From contig NZ_FQXA01000002.1 of assembly GCF_900129835.1 (NCBI RefSeq), positions 496,001 through 560,000 on the forward strand: 64,000 bases of DNA, read 5' to 3'. Each line of letters starts with the position of its first letter. Positions within the stretch are counted from its first letter, which is position 1. The position numbers and the translations under genes were made by a program. This document shows, piece after piece, positions 38,686 through 49,588 of this stretch. The notes beneath the pieces are model-generated. The model saw only the letters and a list, made by a program, of their open reading frames with translations, had not been told where the DNA came from and made no database searches. This DNA is from Stutzerimonas xanthomarina DSM 18231 (lineage in GTDB: Bacteria; Pseudomonadota; Gammaproteobacteria; Pseudomonadales; Pseudomonadaceae).

Positions 38686-40152
38686 TCACGGCTCGGTCTG
38701 CATCACCGGTTCGGTCTGCAGTGTCTGTTCTTCCCATCCACCGCCTAACGCTGCGATCAATTGAACACTGGCGGTGAGCTGATCGCCCAGCAGCGTCAGA
38801 TAGGTACGCTCGTTGTTCAGCGCACTGGTTTGCACGGTGGCAACGCTGAGGAAGTCGACGGTACCGGCGCGGTACTGGTTCTGAACCAGGCGCAGCGATT
38901 CCTGTGCCGCTTCCAGGGCTTGCCGCTGGACCACCGCCTCGGCCGCGAGAACGCGCAGTTGTACCAAGTTGTCTTCAACCTCACGGAAGCTGTCGAGCAC
39001 CGTCTGGCGGTAATTGGCCACTGTCAGATCATAGTTAGCCTCGGCTGCTTCGAGGTCAGCACGACGGCCACCAAAATCGAGCAGCGTGACCGCCAGCTGT
39101 GGGCCGAGCGACCAGAAGCGGTTGGGCAAGCTGATCAGGTTGCTCAAACTGCTGTTGCGGTAGCCACCGCTCGCGCTCAGCGTCAGGTCCGGATACCAGG
39201 CCGCTTCGGCTACACCAATCTGTGCATTGGCAGCGATCACCTGACGCTCAGCCGACGCTATATCCGGGCGACGCTCAAGCAATTGCGAAGGCAGCGCCAG
39301 CGGCACCGCTGGCAGCTCCGGAATCTCGTCGAGTTCGGCAACGTTCAGCTCCGCTGGCGGCACTCCGATCAGTACTGCGATCGCATGTTCCATCTGCGCT
39401 CGCTGCCACTGCAGGTCAATGGCCTGAGCCTCAGTGCTCCGCAACTGCGTCAATGCCTGGGTTACATCGGACTTCGGCACGATCCCCGCGCGGTACTGGT
39501 TTTCCGTCAGTCGCAATGAACGGGCGAAGGCTTCGACCGTCTGGTTCAGCAATCGCTGTTGTTCGTCCATCACGCGCAACTGCAAATAGGTCTGGACCAA
39601 TTCGGATTGCAGGCTCAAGCGAACCGCTGCCAGATCTGCCGCGCTCGCCTGCATGCTGGCGCGATTGGCTTCCAGGTTGCGCCGCAGACGGCCCCACACA
39701 TCCAGCTCCCAGGAAGCATCGAGGCCAACACTGTAGCTCTCGCTGATACCACTGGCGCTGCCGCCTTGTACTGCGCTGGTCGAACCGTTCTGCGCAGCGC
39801 GCGTCGCGCCGGCACTGCCACCCACCGTCGGAAACAATTGCGAGCGTGCTCCCCGAACCAGCGCCCGCGCCTGGCGATACTGTGCTTCTGCCGCCGCCAG
39901 ATTCTGGTTCGACAGGTTCAGCCGACAAACCAAAGCATCCAACTTCGCATCTCCGTATAGCCGCCACCAACTACCGCGCTCCAGCACATCTGCCGGATTG
40001 GCGACCTTCCAACCTTCGGCCTGCTTGAATTCTGCAGCCATGGGCAACTCGGGCCGCTGATAGTCCGGGCCCAAGGTGCAGGCGGCTACGGAGAGCACCA
40101 GAACCACAAGGGCCAGCGGGCGGAAGGTGTGTTTCAGGGACAACGGACTCAT
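38686..40152 (-). CDS. opmB: Outer-membrane efflux channel OpmB (NodT family lipoprotein)
   Basis: This 488-residue outer-membrane factor has a lipobox signal (VLSVAACTLGPDYQRPEL; Cys about residue 25). Duplicated TolC-like halves follow: SWWRLYGDAKLDALVCRL (about 61-78), LDASWELDVWGRLRRNLEANR (about 145-165), FWSLGPQLAVTLLDFGGRRAD (about 345-365) and YRAGTVDFLSVATVQT. It closes the minus-strand muxA-muxB-muxC-opmB operon, overlapping the muxC stop by 4 bp (40149-40152). The C-terminus ends in a short repeat (LQTEPVMQTEP) beyond the usual GGGW close, which is unusual but small. Confidence 0.9.
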   Translation of the reverse strand: MSPLSLKHTFRPLALVVLVLSVAACTLGPDYQRPELPMAAEFKQAEGWKVANPADVLERGSWWRLYGDAKLDALVCRLNLSNQNLAAAEAQYRQARALVRGARSQLFPTVGGSAGATRAAQNGSTSAVQGGSASGISESYSVGLDASWELDVWGRLRRNLEANRASMQASAADLAAVRLSLQSELVQTYLQLRVMDEQQRLLNQTVEAFARSLRLTENQYRAGIVPKSDVTQALTQLRSTEAQAIDLQWQRAQMEHAIAVLIGVPPAELNVAELDEIPELPAVPLALPSQLLERRPDIASAERQVIAANAQIGVAEAAWYPDLTLSASGGYRNSSLSNLISLPNRFWSLGPQLAVTLLDFGGRRADLEAAEANYDLTVANYRQTVLDSFREVEDNLVQLRVLAAEAVVQRQALEAAQESLRLVQNQYRAGTVDFLSVATVQTSALNNERTYLTLLGDQLTASVQLIAALGGGWEEQTLQTEPVMQTEP

Positions 40153-43100
40153 AACGGATTTTCCAGGGCGGCGTCGGTGCGAACACCGCGCCAGCGATTG
40201 AAACGATGACGCGCGCGGTCCAGGTACAGATAGACCACCGGCGTGGTGTAGAGCGTGAGAATCTGACTGAGGATCAGGCCGCCGATAATGGTCAAGCCCA
40301 ACGGTTTGCGCATCTCGGCACCCTCGGCACCGCCCATCAGCAACGGTAACGCGCCAAGGATGGCGGCCATGGTGGTCATCAGAATCGGGCGGAAGCGCAA
40401 CAGGCAGGCCCGGCGGATCGACTCAGCCGGCGACAGGCCGTCGTTACGTTCGAACTGCAGCGCGAGATCGATCATCAGAATCGCGTTCTTCTTCACCACA
40501 CCGATCAGCAGGAACAGACCCAGCAGGGAAATCAGGCTGAATTCCTCACGTGTCAGGATGATCACCAGAAGAGCCCCAACACCGGCCGAAGGCAACGTCG
40601 ACAAGATTGTCAGCGGATGAATGTAACTTTCGTAGAGGACCCCAAGCACGATGTACACCAGCAGCAAGGCACCGAGGATCATCAGCGGCTGGCCTTCCTG
40701 GGTGGATTTGAAGATGTCTCCGGTACCACCCAGCCGCCCCTGCACTTCGCTGGGCATGCCAATGGCGGCGACCGCCCGTTCGATGGCCCGGGTCGCCTGA
40801 TCGAGGCTGACATCGGGCGCCAGGTCGAAATCGATGTTTTCAGCGGCGAACTGTCCATCATGGCTGACCCGGTCCTCCTCCAGGCTTCGCTCGTAGCGGG
40901 CAAAGGCGGCCAACGGCACGCGACGGCCATCGCTGGTAATTATCTGGATCTGCTCCAACACTTCGGGATGTTGGGCGTAGCTCGGGTCGATCTCCATCAC
41001 TACCTGATACTGATTGAGCGACTCGTAGATGGTGGAGATCTGCCGCTGGCTGAAGGCGTTATTGAGCAAGGTCGTTACCGTGCTCATGTCGATACCGAGT
41101 CGCTTGGCCGCGTCGCGATCGATCTTGAGGCTTATCTGTTGTGCGCCCTCGCCTTCGTTGGCATCGATACTGGTGAGCTCCGGCAAGGCCATCAGCGCTC
41201 GGGTCACCTGCGGTACCCAGGTACGCAGGTCGGCCAGGTCGCTGGCCAGCAGGTTGTAGGAGTAGGCCGAGCTGCTCTGCCGGCCGCCACCGAACTGCAA
41301 ATCCTGATCGGCCATGAGGAACATGCGCCCGCCGGGGACCTTCGGCTGGTTCTTGCGAATACGCTCGATCACCTTCTGCGCGGAAATCTTGCGCTCATCT
41401 AACGGCTTTAGCCGGACGATCATAAAGGCATTGTTGATGCCGCCGCTGCCGCCGATGAAGCCCGCCACACTTTCTACTGCCGGATCGGCCAGCACCGCCT
41501 TGCGATAGGTTTCCATCTTTGGCTGCATGACCTGGAACGACAGCCCATCGTCACCGCGAATGAAACCGGTCAGTTGGCCGGTGTCCTGTTGCGGGAGGAA
41601 AGTTTTCGGCACCTCGATATAGAGAAAAACGTTGAGCCCGATCGTCGCCAGCAGCGTGAATAACGTGATGCGATGATGGCGCAGCGCCCACCCCAAGGAC
41701 CGGTCGTAATGGCGCAACAGCCATTGATGGGCGTCGTGACTCCAGCGATGCAGGCGGCCATCGTGCTCGGGCTGGTGAGGCTTGAGCCAGCGCGCGCACA
41801 GCATCGGCGTCAAGGTCAGCGACACCAGCAGCGAGACAAGGATGGCAGCCGCCAGGGTGATGGAAAACTCCCGGAACAGCCGTTCGACGATACCGCCCAT
41901 GAATAGGATCGAGACGAACACCACGACCAGCGACAGGTTCATCGACAGCAGGGTAAAGCCGACCTCGCGGGTGCCGATGTAAGCTGCGCGCATCGGCGGT
42001 ACGCCGTCATCGATGTGCCGCGCAATGTTCTCCAACACCACGATGGCGTCGTCCACCACCAGCCCCGCAGCCAGGATCAAGGCCATCAGCGACAGGACGT
42101 TGAGTGAGAAGCCGAACAGATACATCACGGCAAAGGTGCCAACCAGAGATACCGGCACCGCCAGCGCCGGGATCAAAGCGGTCCGCAATTTGCCAAGGAA
42201 CAGAAACACCAGAACGATGACCAGGCCCACCGCAATTAGCAAGGTCCGTTCGGCCTCGTGCAGCGTTGCGCGAATGACGGGCGAGCGGTCCATCGCCACC
42301 GCCATATTGACGCTGCCGGGCATAATCGCCTGGAGAGCAGGCAGCTCGTTGCGAATGCCCTCGATGGTTTCGATGATGTTGGCGCCCGCCTGGCGGTTTA
42401 TGATCAGCAACACGGCACGTTCGTTATTGAAAAAACCATCGTTGTAGCGATCCTCGACGCCGTCCCGCACCTTGGCGACGTCGCTCAGACGCAGCGCCGC
42501 GCCATCCTGATAGCGAATGATCAGCGGCAGGTAATCCGCAGCTTCGTGCAGTTGATCGTTGGCTTGCACTTGCCAGTGGCGATGATCGTCTTCGACCATA
42601 CCTTTGGGGCGGCGTACGTTGGCCGAGGCGATGGTTTGGCGCACCTCATCGAGCGAAACACCGTATTGCTCGAGTTGTTGCGGCTGCAGTTCCACGCGCA
42701 CGGCGGGCAACGAGCTTCCACCGACCTGCACCTCGCCGACGCCGGGCACCTGCGATAGCTTCTGTGCCAGGACCGTCGAGCCGATGTCGTAAAGCTGCCC
42801 CTTGTCCAATACCTCGGAAGTCAGGGACAGCACCATGATTGGCGCCTGGGCCGGATTGATCTTGCGGTAGGTCGGCATGCTTCGCATACCGCTGGGCAAC
42901 AGATTGCGCGATGCGTTGATGGCCGCCTGCACGTCTCGGGCGGCACCGTTGATGTCGCGGTCGAGATCAAATTGGATGATGATCCGCGTCGAACCCTGGC
43001 TGCTACGGCTGCTCATCTGGCTGACGCCGGCAATGCTGCCCAATGAGCGTTCCAGTGGCGTCGCCACGCTGGACGCCATGATCTCCGGGCTCGCGCCTGG

Positions 43101-43253
43101 CAGGCTGGCCTGCACCGTGATGACCGGAAAATCCATGTTCGGCAGCGGCGACACCGGCAACAGACCGAAGCTGACTCCTCCCAACAGCAGGATCGCCAGG
43201 CTCAGCAGCATGGTCGCGACCGGGCGCGCGATAAATGGCGCAGAGAGGTTCAT
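40149..43253 (-). CDS. muxC: RND efflux transporter MuxC (second pump subunit)
   Basis: This 1034-residue HAE1-type RND protein opens MNLSAPFIARPVATMLLSLA, and TM4 has VVDDAIVVLENIARHIDDG (about 405-423). In the MdtBC/MuxBC systems two different RND proteins form a heterotrimer; this is the MdtC/MuxC partner. I start at 43253, where similarity to the family begins. The open frame continues 20 residues upstream to 43313 with no family-like sequence and no better ribosome-binding site (none is strong here). A 160-bp spacer with a hairpin separates it from muxB, unlike the overlapping junctions elsewhere in the operon. Confidence 0.93.
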   Translation of the reverse strand: MNLSAPFIARPVATMLLSLAILLLGGVSFGLLPVSPLPNMDFPVITVQASLPGASPEIMASSVATPLERSLGSIAGVSQMSSRSSQGSTRIIIQFDLDRDINGAARDVQAAINASRNLLPSGMRSMPTYRKINPAQAPIMVLSLTSEVLDKGQLYDIGSTVLAQKLSQVPGVGEVQVGGSSLPAVRVELQPQQLEQYGVSLDEVRQTIASANVRRPKGMVEDDHRHWQVQANDQLHEAADYLPLIIRYQDGAALRLSDVAKVRDGVEDRYNDGFFNNERAVLLIINRQAGANIIETIEGIRNELPALQAIMPGSVNMAVAMDRSPVIRATLHEAERTLLIAVGLVIVLVFLFLGKLRTALIPALAVPVSLVGTFAVMYLFGFSLNVLSLMALILAAGLVVDDAIVVLENIARHIDDGVPPMRAAYIGTREVGFTLLSMNLSLVVVFVSILFMGGIVERLFREFSITLAAAILVSLLVSLTLTPMLCARWLKPHQPEHDGRLHRWSHDAHQWLLRHYDRSLGWALRHHRITLFTLLATIGLNVFLYIEVPKTFLPQQDTGQLTGFIRGDDGLSFQVMQPKMETYRKAVLADPAVESVAGFIGGSGGINNAFMIVRLKPLDERKISAQKVIERIRKNQPKVPGGRMFLMADQDLQFGGGRQSSSAYSYNLLASDLADLRTWVPQVTRALMALPELTSIDANEGEGAQQISLKIDRDAAKRLGIDMSTVTTLLNNAFSQRQISTIYESLNQYQVVMEIDPSYAQHPEVLEQIQIITSDGRRVPLAAFARYERSLEEDRVSHDGQFAAENIDFDLAPDVSLDQATRAIERAVAAIGMPSEVQGRLGGTGDIFKSTQEGQPLMILGALLLVYIVLGVLYESYIHPLTILSTLPSAGVGALLVIILTREEFSLISLLGLFLLIGVVKKNAILMIDLALQFERNDGLSPAESIRRACLLRFRPILMTTMAAILGALPLLMGGAEGAEMRKPLGLTIIGGLILSQILTLYTTPVVYLYLDRARHRFNRWRGVRTDAALENPL

Positions 43254-43349
43254 GGCTTCAAAGCCGCTGGAAGCTGAAGGCTGAAGGTTGGACTTGCCAG
43301 CGGTGCCAAGCACTTTTGCTGCCCCGCACCGACAACGCTGCGATCAAAG

Positions 43350-43401
43350 GTCGGATGGGTACAACCTAACGAGTCCCGCTGATAGGTAGCACCCATCCGA
43401 C
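43350..43401. repeat. Inverted repeat between muxB and muxC
   Basis: Perfect 11-bp arms GTCGGATGGGT (43350-43360) and ACCCATCCGAC (43391-43401) are extended by ACCT/AGGT across a small internal loop. The roughly 22-nt remaining loop is CG-rich. There is no T tract, so it is more like a REP-type element or mRNA processing/attenuation hairpin than a classic terminator. Confidence 0.75.
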
Positions 43402-43413
43402 GAACGGCCGTGG

Positions 43414-46400
43414 TCATGCGCTCGCCTCTTGACCTGTCGTGCCCTTACGGGCAAAGCGATTGCCGAGACGATCGAAAAACAGATAGATCACCGGCGTGGT
43501 AAACAGCGTCAGCAGCTGGCTGAGCAGCAGGCCACCGACCAACACCAGGCCCAGCGGTTGGCGCAGTTCGGCACCCGAGCCGGACGCCAGCATCAGGGGT
43601 ACCGCGCCGAACAGCGCAGCCAGGGTGGTCATCAAAATCGGGCGGAAGCGCAACAGCGCGGCCCGATAGATCGCATCACGCGGGCTCATACCCTGGTGAC
43701 GTTCGGCCTCGAGGGCGAAGTCGATCATCATGATCGCGTTCTTCTTGACGATGCCGATCAGCAGGATGATGCCGATGATGGCGATCAATCCCAGATCGTT
43801 GCCGGTCAGCAGCAGCGCGAGCAAGGCGCCGACGGCAGCCGATGGCAGCGTCGAGAGAATGGTGATTGGATGGATATAGCTCTCATAGAGCACACCGAGC
43901 ACGATGTACATGGTCACTACCGCCGCCAGGATAAGCAGCAAGGTGCTCGACAGCGACGCGCGGAATGCCTCGGCGGCGCCCTGGAAACGACTCTGGATTC
44001 CGGCCGGCAACCCGATCTCGGCCTCGACCCCTTCGATGACTTCCACCGCTTCTCCGAGCGACACACCGTCGGCCAGATTGAATGACAGCGTCACGGCCGG
44101 AAACTGACCGATGTGGTTGATCAACAGCGGCGCGCTGCGCTGCTCAAGCGTCGCCAAGCTCGACAGTCTTACCGGTGTGCCGCCCTCGCTCTGCACAAAC
44201 AGCTGTTCCAGCGCCTTCGCCCCAAGATGCCCCCCGGCCTCCGCCTCGATCACCACACGGTACTGGCTGGCCTGAGTGAAGATGGTCGAGATCTGGCGTT
44301 GACCGAACGCGTCATACAGCGCATCGGTGATAGCCGATATCTCGATCCCCAGCCGCGCCGCAGCATCACGGTCGATATCCAGGAAAATCTGCAGGCCATC
44401 GCTTTGCAGATCGCTGGCGACATCGGTCAACTCTGGGCGTTCGCGCAGCGCCGCGACCAGACGCGGCGTCCATTCCTGCAGCAGTGCGCCGTCCGGGGAT
44501 TCGAGGCTGAACTGGAACTGCGTACGGCTGACCCGATCCTCGATGGAGAGATCCTGCACCGGCTGCATGTACAGGTCGATGCCTGGCAGTTTCGCCAATT
44601 CCGGACGCAGCCGGTCGATGACCTGGCTTGCGGTGACATCACGCTCAGCGTGAGGTTTGAGATTGATCAGCATGCGACCGCTGTTGAGGGTCACGTTGTC
44701 GCCATCGACCCCGATATAGGACGACAGGCTGGCCACTGCCGGGTCGGCCAGGATCACGCGGGACAGAGACTGCTGACGCTCGCTCATCGCACGGAAGGAA
44801 ATTGATTGCGGCGCTTCACTGATGCCCTGAATCACCCCAGTGTCCTGTACCGGGAAGAAGCCTTTCGGTACGGCGAGGTACAGCACGACCGTCAATCCCA
44901 GTGTCACCACGGCAACCAGAAGGGTCAGCGTCTGGTGACCCAGCACCCACGTCAGCCAACGCGCGTAGCCGCCGATCAATCGCTCGACCCAGTCCGGCTT
45001 GGATTTTTCCGCTGCCGCAGGCTTGAGCAGCTTGGCGCACATCATAGGTGTCAACGTCAGGGACACCACCAGCGAGATCATGATGGCGACAGCGAGTGTA
45101 ATGGCGAACTCGCGGAACAGACGCCCCACCACGTCCTGCATGAACAGCAGAGGAATGAGGACAGCGATCAGCGATAGCGTCAAAGAGATCAGTGTGAACC
45201 CGATTTGCTTAGCGCCCTTGAGAGCGGCCTGCAGGGGCGTTTCGCCCTCCTCCACGTGGCGGGCGATGTTTTCGAGCATGACGATGGCATCGTCGACAAC
45301 GAAGCCGGTCGCAATGGTCAGTGCCATCAAGGTCAGGTTGTTCAGCGAGAACCCGGCGAGATGCATCACGGCAAAGGTACCAATCAGCGACAGCGGCACC
45401 GCGATGGAAGGGATAATTGTCGCCGAGAGTCGTTTAAGAAAAACGAAGGTGACCATCACAACGAGAACGGTGGCCATCAGCAGCTCATGCTGCACATCGG
45501 TGATAGCGGCGCGGATGGTCTGGGTACGGTCGGTGAGCACCACCACGTCTAGACCGGCTGGCATACTCGCGGTGACCTCGGGAAGCAGCGCCTGAATGCG
45601 CTCGACCACCTCGATCACATTGGCGCCTGGCTGACGCTGGATATTCAGCAGCACGGCCTGGCTTTCATTGGCCCAGGCGGCAAGACGTTCGTTCTCAGCG
45701 CCATCGGCAATGTCGGCAACATCCTTCAAACGCAACGTTGCACTGTCCTCGTACGCCAGTATGAGTTCGGCGTATTCCTCCGGGGTCTTCAACTGATCGT
45801 TGGCATCGAGCATCGAGACGCGCGTCGGACCGTCGAAATTGCCCTTGGGCTGGTTGACGTTGGAGCTGGTTACCAGTGTGCGGACATCGGCCAGTGACAA
45901 TCCGTAGGACGCCAACGCCTCTGGATTGACGCGGATGCGCACGGCTGGGCGTTGGCCGCCGGCGATACTGACCATGCCTACGCCGCTGATCTGCGCAAGT
46001 TTTTGCGCCATGCGCGTATCGACCAGATCATGAAGCTCGGGCAGTGCGAGACTTTCCGAGGTAATCGCCAGGGTCATCACCGGTGTGTCCGCCGGGTTGA
46101 CCTTGTTGTATACGGGCGGCGCCGGTAGGTCGTTTGGCAGCAGATTGCTTCCAGCGTTGATGGCCGCCTGGACTTCCTGCTCAGCTACGTCCAGCTCGAC
46201 TTCGAGCGAGAAACGTAAGGTGATCACCGAAGCGCCACCGGAGCTGGTCGAGGACATCTGGGTCAGGCCGGGCATCTGACCGAACTGCCGCTCCAGCGGC
46301 GCGGTCACTGCACTGGTCATCACCTCAGGGCTGGCGCCGGGGTACAGCGTCATCACCCGAATGGTCGGGTAATCCACCTGAGGCAGCGCCGAAACCGGCA

Positions 46401-46494
46401 GCATGCGGTAGGCAATGAGACCGGCCAGCAGAATCGCGATCATCGTCAGGGTGGTTGCCACCGGCCGAAGAATGAACAGCCGCGACATATTCAT
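43414..46494 (-). CDS. muxB: RND efflux transporter MuxB (first pump subunit)
   Basis: This 1026-residue HAE1-type RND protein opens [20 protein letters not shown], the MdtB/MuxB signature. TM4 shows [20 protein letters not shown] (about 403-422), and the C-terminal half has [19 protein letters not shown]. The porter region contains the conserved [21 protein letters not shown]. It pairs with MuxC in a two-RND pump reported in P. aeruginosa to export novobiocin, aztreonam, macrolides and others. The start overlaps the muxA stop by 4 bp (46491-46494). The gene ends just before the inverted repeat at 43350-43401. Confidence 0.94.
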   Translation of the reverse strand: MNMSRLFILRPVATTLTMIAILLAGLIAYRMLPVSALPQVDYPTIRVMTLYPGASPEVMTSAVTAPLERQFGQMPGLTQMSSTSSGGASVITLRFSLEVELDVAEQEVQAAINAGSNLLPNDLPAPPVYNKVNPADTPVMTLAITSESLALPELHDLVDTRMAQKLAQISGVGMVSIAGGQRPAVRIRVNPEALASYGLSLADVRTLVTSSNVNQPKGNFDGPTRVSMLDANDQLKTPEEYAELILAYEDSATLRLKDVADIADGAENERLAAWANESQAVLLNIQRQPGANVIEVVERIQALLPEVTASMPAGLDVVVLTDRTQTIRAAITDVQHELLMATVLVVMVTFVFLKRLSATIIPSIAVPLSLIGTFAVMHLAGFSLNNLTLMALTIATGFVVDDAIVMLENIARHVEEGETPLQAALKGAKQIGFTLISLTLSLIAVLIPLLFMQDVVGRLFREFAITLAVAIMISLVVSLTLTPMMCAKLLKPAAAEKSKPDWVERLIGGYARWLTWVLGHQTLTLLVAVVTLGLTVVLYLAVPKGFFPVQDTGVIQGISEAPQSISFRAMSERQQSLSRVILADPAVASLSSYIGVDGDNVTLNSGRMLINLKPHAERDVTASQVIDRLRPELAKLPGIDLYMQPVQDLSIEDRVSRTQFQFSLESPDGALLQEWTPRLVAALRERPELTDVASDLQSDGLQIFLDIDRDAAARLGIEISAITDALYDAFGQRQISTIFTQASQYRVVIEAEAGGHLGAKALEQLFVQSEGGTPVRLSSLATLEQRSAPLLINHIGQFPAVTLSFNLADGVSLGEAVEVIEGVEAEIGLPAGIQSRFQGAAEAFRASLSSTLLLILAAVVTMYIVLGVLYESYIHPITILSTLPSAAVGALLALLLTGNDLGLIAIIGIILLIGIVKKNAIMMIDFALEAERHQGMSPRDAIYRAALLRFRPILMTTLAALFGAVPLMLASGSGAELRQPLGLVLVGGLLLSQLLTLFTTPVIYLFFDRLGNRFARKGTTGQEASA

Positions 46495-47735
46495 CGCGCT
46501 GGACGCTCCTTGGCGCTCTGGGTATCGACTTTCGGATTCGCGGCCGCTTCTTCGGCGAGCGTCTGGCGATCCACCACTTCGACTTCGCTGCCGTCACGCA
46601 GGCGATCGGTGCCTTCCATGACGATCCGCTCCCCGATGCTTAGCCCTTTGTTGATGACGGTCTTTTCGCCATTGCTAGGGCCGACCTCAAGCACCCGCAA
46701 CTCGACCTTCGAGTCTTCGCCAACGACATAGGCGTAGTTGCCACGCGAGCCGAACTGCAGTGCTGCAGAAGGAATCAGCACCGCATCATCGAGGGTTTCC
46801 ACGCGCAGGCGAACGTTAACGAATTGATTGGGTATTAGCAGCTCCGCCTCGTTGTCGAAGCGGGCCTTCATTTTTAACGTGCCAGTGGTCGTGTCGATCA
46901 GGTTGTCGAGGCTTTCCAGCACCCCTTCGCCGAACAGCACCCGCTCGCCGCGATCCCAGGCTTGTACCGAGAGTTCGTCACCGCGACGAAAGCGGGCGAT
47001 GACCGGCGGCAACTCCCCTTCAGGCAAGGTAAAGCTGATTGCCATGGGTTGAGTCTGGGTGATGACGACCAAGGGTGTGGTGTCGTTGGCTGCGACCAGA
47101 TTGCCTTGGTCAAGCTGGCGCAGGCCGACGCGTCCGTCAATTGGCGCTCGGATCTGTGTGAATTGCAGGTTCAGCTTGGCCTCATTGACCGCCGCCTGGT
47201 TGGCCGCCAGTGTGCCTTGATACTGGTTGACCAGCGCCTGCTGGGTGTCCAGGGTCTGCTTGGCAATGCTGTCGTCGGCGAACAGACCTTGGTAGCGCTT
47301 TAGGTCCAGCTGGGCATTCTGCAGCAGCGCGCGGTTCTGCTGCAGGGTGCCTTCTGCCTGCTGCAACGCCACCTCGTAGGGGCGCGGATCGATGACCGCC
47401 AGCAGATCGCCGGCCGTGACCCGCTGGCCTTCTTCGAAGCGTACCTCGACCAGCTCACCAGCCACGCGACTGCGCACATTCACGGTGTTTAGCGGCGTGA
47501 CGGTGCCGAGCGCCTTGGCAAAGACCTCGAACGTCCCTTGCTCGACCGATGCGACTCGCACCGGCGTTGGGCCGCCAAACGCGCCGAAAGCCGGCCGCCC
47601 ACCCTCTCGCTGGGACGGCGTCTCGGCCTCGGTTGGCCATAGCCACCAAAGCAATAGCGCAATCACAACAACGACGCCGCCGATGATCAACCAGCGCCGA
47701 ACGGAGCCGGCGGAAGAAGTGTTTGCCTCGGACAT
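46491..47735 (-). CDS. muxA: RND periplasmic adaptor MuxA
   Basis: This 414-residue membrane-fusion protein is anchored by an N-terminal helix ([19 protein letters not shown], about 15-33) rather than a lipobox. The lipoyl halves are [20 protein letters not shown] and [21 protein letters not shown]. Between them is an Ala/Gln-rich coiled coil (about 130-180). A periplasmic barrel follows. The MdtA-like sequence, placed before two RND genes and an OMF, identifies the muxABC-opmB operon. The start at 47735 (MSEANTS) has AGGCGA upstream; the frame extends 19 further residues without support. The 273-bp region upstream is shared with the divergent MurJ-like gene. Confidence 0.91.
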   Translation of the reverse strand: MSEANTSSAGSVRRWLIIGGVVVVIALLLWWLWPTEAETPSQREGGRPAFGAFGGPTPVRVASVEQGTFEVFAKALGTVTPLNTVNVRSRVAGELVEVRFEEGQRVTAGDLLAVIDPRPYEVALQQAEGTLQQNRALLQNAQLDLKRYQGLFADDSIAKQTLDTQQALVNQYQGTLAANQAAVNEAKLNLQFTQIRAPIDGRVGLRQLDQGNLVAANDTTPLVVITQTQPMAISFTLPEGELPPVIARFRRGDELSVQAWDRGERVLFGEGVLESLDNLIDTTTGTLKMKARFDNEAELLIPNQFVNVRLRVETLDDAVLIPSAALQFGSRGNYAYVVGEDSKVELRVLEVGPSNGEKTVINKGLSIGERIVMEGTDRLRDGSEVEVVDRQTLAEEAAANPKVDTQSAKERPAR

Positions 47736-48008
47736 GAACTGGGTTCGCCTGAAAATGAGCGTGAACCATAAGCAGTCGCGCTCCGCTCGCAAAGGGGATT
47801 TACGGCATTTTTACGTATCCGCCTTTGTCACAACGCGAACTGATGGCAAAACGCTCCATCCCGGCGCAGGAACCATGCTTGAGCTATCCAGTCTATGTAG
47901 CGTTCGCTGGGATGCTGCCAGACGTGGCTCAGCGGAATAACCCCGTGCTCGATGAGTTATGCCGTATTTTTCCAGGCCGTCCGATAATGGCCTGCACAGG
48001 ATCAAGGA

Positions 48009-49478
48009 ATGAACGCATCACTGGTCATCCTGGCGTTAACTGTTGCCAGCTTTCTACTCGGTTTCCTACGCGACCTGTTCATCGCCAACGCCTTCGGCCT
48101 GAGCTGGGAAGCGGACCTTATCTTCGTCGCGCTGATCCTGCCGATGTTCTTCGAGAACTTCCTCGGCCTCGCCTTGCGCGACGCCATGATTCCGTACCTG
48201 CAAAAATTGCGTGGCAAGTCGGAAGCACTTTTCGAAACGGTGAGCCGCTGGCTTTACTGGCGGGTCATGCTCGCAGGCACAGCGGTCAGCGCCATTGCAA
48301 TCGTCGGCAGCTACTGGTTCCTCAACCTGCTTGCGCCGGGCTGGACCGATGCGCAGATCGATGCCGGTCAGGTCGTGTTTTGCTTTGGCGCGGCGCTAGT
48401 GGCGGTACAGGCCGTGCTCTATTGCCAGGGTGCGCTGCTCAACATGGATGAAGTGTTCATCCTGCCGATGACCCGCACCGTGCTGCTCAACGCAGGGGCC
48501 ATCATCGGCATCTTGCTGTTTCAGCCCACCGGGATGGTGATTTTCATCGGCATGCTGCTCCCCCAACTGGCGCTGATTGTGGTTCAACACCGGCGCATCG
48601 CGTATCTGAGAGGCGAGGCTCATCGCGCCGATTCCGACGAACAGGGTGGCGGTTTCGGGCTGGCGTTCGCCCCGGTGCTGCTCGCAGCGGGGGCGCAACA
48701 GGGCTGTATTCTGGCCGAGCGGATCTTCGCGTCCTATCTGGACGAAGGCAGTATCACCATGCTGTCGTTTGCGTTCCGCATCGTCACCATTCCGCTCACG
48801 CTGTACGCGTTGTCAGTACTGTCTGTATTGTTTCCCCGCTTCGTATCGAGCTGGACGCAGGACGATCTCAGTGGCCACGCCACGATGGTTCGCAAGGGCC
48901 TGTTGGCGACTCTGTTTTTCCTCGTTCCGGCCACAGTGGTGCTCTGTTCGTTTCCTCAAACCGTGGTCTCCGTTTTGCTGGAGCGCGGCCAGTTCGGCGC
49001 AACGCAAAGCGACGCAACGGCATCGCTGGTAGTTCTGTATGCCTTGGGGCTTCCGGCGATGGGTCTGGCCCTGCTGTGGGGACGAGTCCTTCTTGCTCAG
49101 CAGCAGGCACGCCTGTTTTTGGTCATCACACTGATCAGTTCGGCAATGACGGTTAGCCTCGACGCGTTGCTGTATCGAACCTACGGTGCAGAGGGCCTGG
49201 CATTCGCGTTCTCGAGCGGCGCCGCCTTGCAAGCGCTGTTCATGGGCCTGTACGTCTATCGCGCCTCCCCTGCAGGCCTGGCACCTGCCGTTCTTCTACG
49301 CTGGGTTGCCACGGCCGTGGCAGTGGCTACTGCGCTGCATTGGCTACCCGCACCGCATGGCTTGCTCCAGCTGTGCCTGTACATAGCGCTAGTACTCTGC
49401 GCCTTCGCTGTGGGCGTAGTACTGCTCGGCGAGCGGGATCTGTTCAAGCCGGCCTATTGGTCCATGAAAAAGGCCTGA
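48009..49478 (+). CDS. MurJ/MviN-like lipid flippase (MOP superfamily)
   Basis: This 489-residue polytopic protein has about 13-14 hydrophobic segments. The MviN features include FLLGFLRDLFIANAFGLSWEADLIFVALI (residues about 15-43; the FLRD/FG motif), PMFFENFLG, and VLFPRFVSSWTQDD in the middle. It continues with LERGQFGATQSDATASLV, which closely follows the GAFxxxxT pattern of MurJ. MurJ moves lipid II to the periplasm. As a paralogue outside a cell-wall cluster, this copy could move another polyprenyl-linked sugar. Divergent from muxA; the 3' neighbour is a toxin-antitoxin pair. Specificity cannot be assigned from sequence. Confidence 0.8.
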   Translation: MNASLVILALTVASFLLGFLRDLFIANAFGLSWEADLIFVALILPMFFENFLGLALRDAMIPYLQKLRGKSEALFETVSRWLYWRVMLAGTAVSAIAIVGSYWFLNLLAPGWTDAQIDAGQVVFCFGAALVAVQAVLYCQGALLNMDEVFILPMTRTVLLNAGAIIGILLFQPTGMVIFIGMLLPQLALIVVQHRRIAYLRGEAHRADSDEQGGGFGLAFAPVLLAAGAQQGCILAERIFASYLDEGSITMLSFAFRIVTIPLTLYALSVLSVLFPRFVSSWTQDDLSGHATMVRKGLLATLFFLVPATVVLCSFPQTVVSVLLERGQFGATQSDATASLVVLYALGLPAMGLALLWGRVLLAQQQARLFLVITLISSAMTVSLDALLYRTYGAEGLAFAFSSGAALQALFMGLYVYRASPAGLAPAVLLRWVATAVAVATALHWLPAPHGLLQLCLYIALVLCAFAVGVVLLGERDLFKPAYWSMKKA

Positions 49479-49588
49479 CCGTTCCTGCTGCGCCAGGTAT
49501 TCCGGCATGAAAAGACGGCCATCGCTTTGTCTGCAGATACAACATGTGCTACTTTTGTTTCCACAGACTCGAGACAAGCAGGTTAGCC

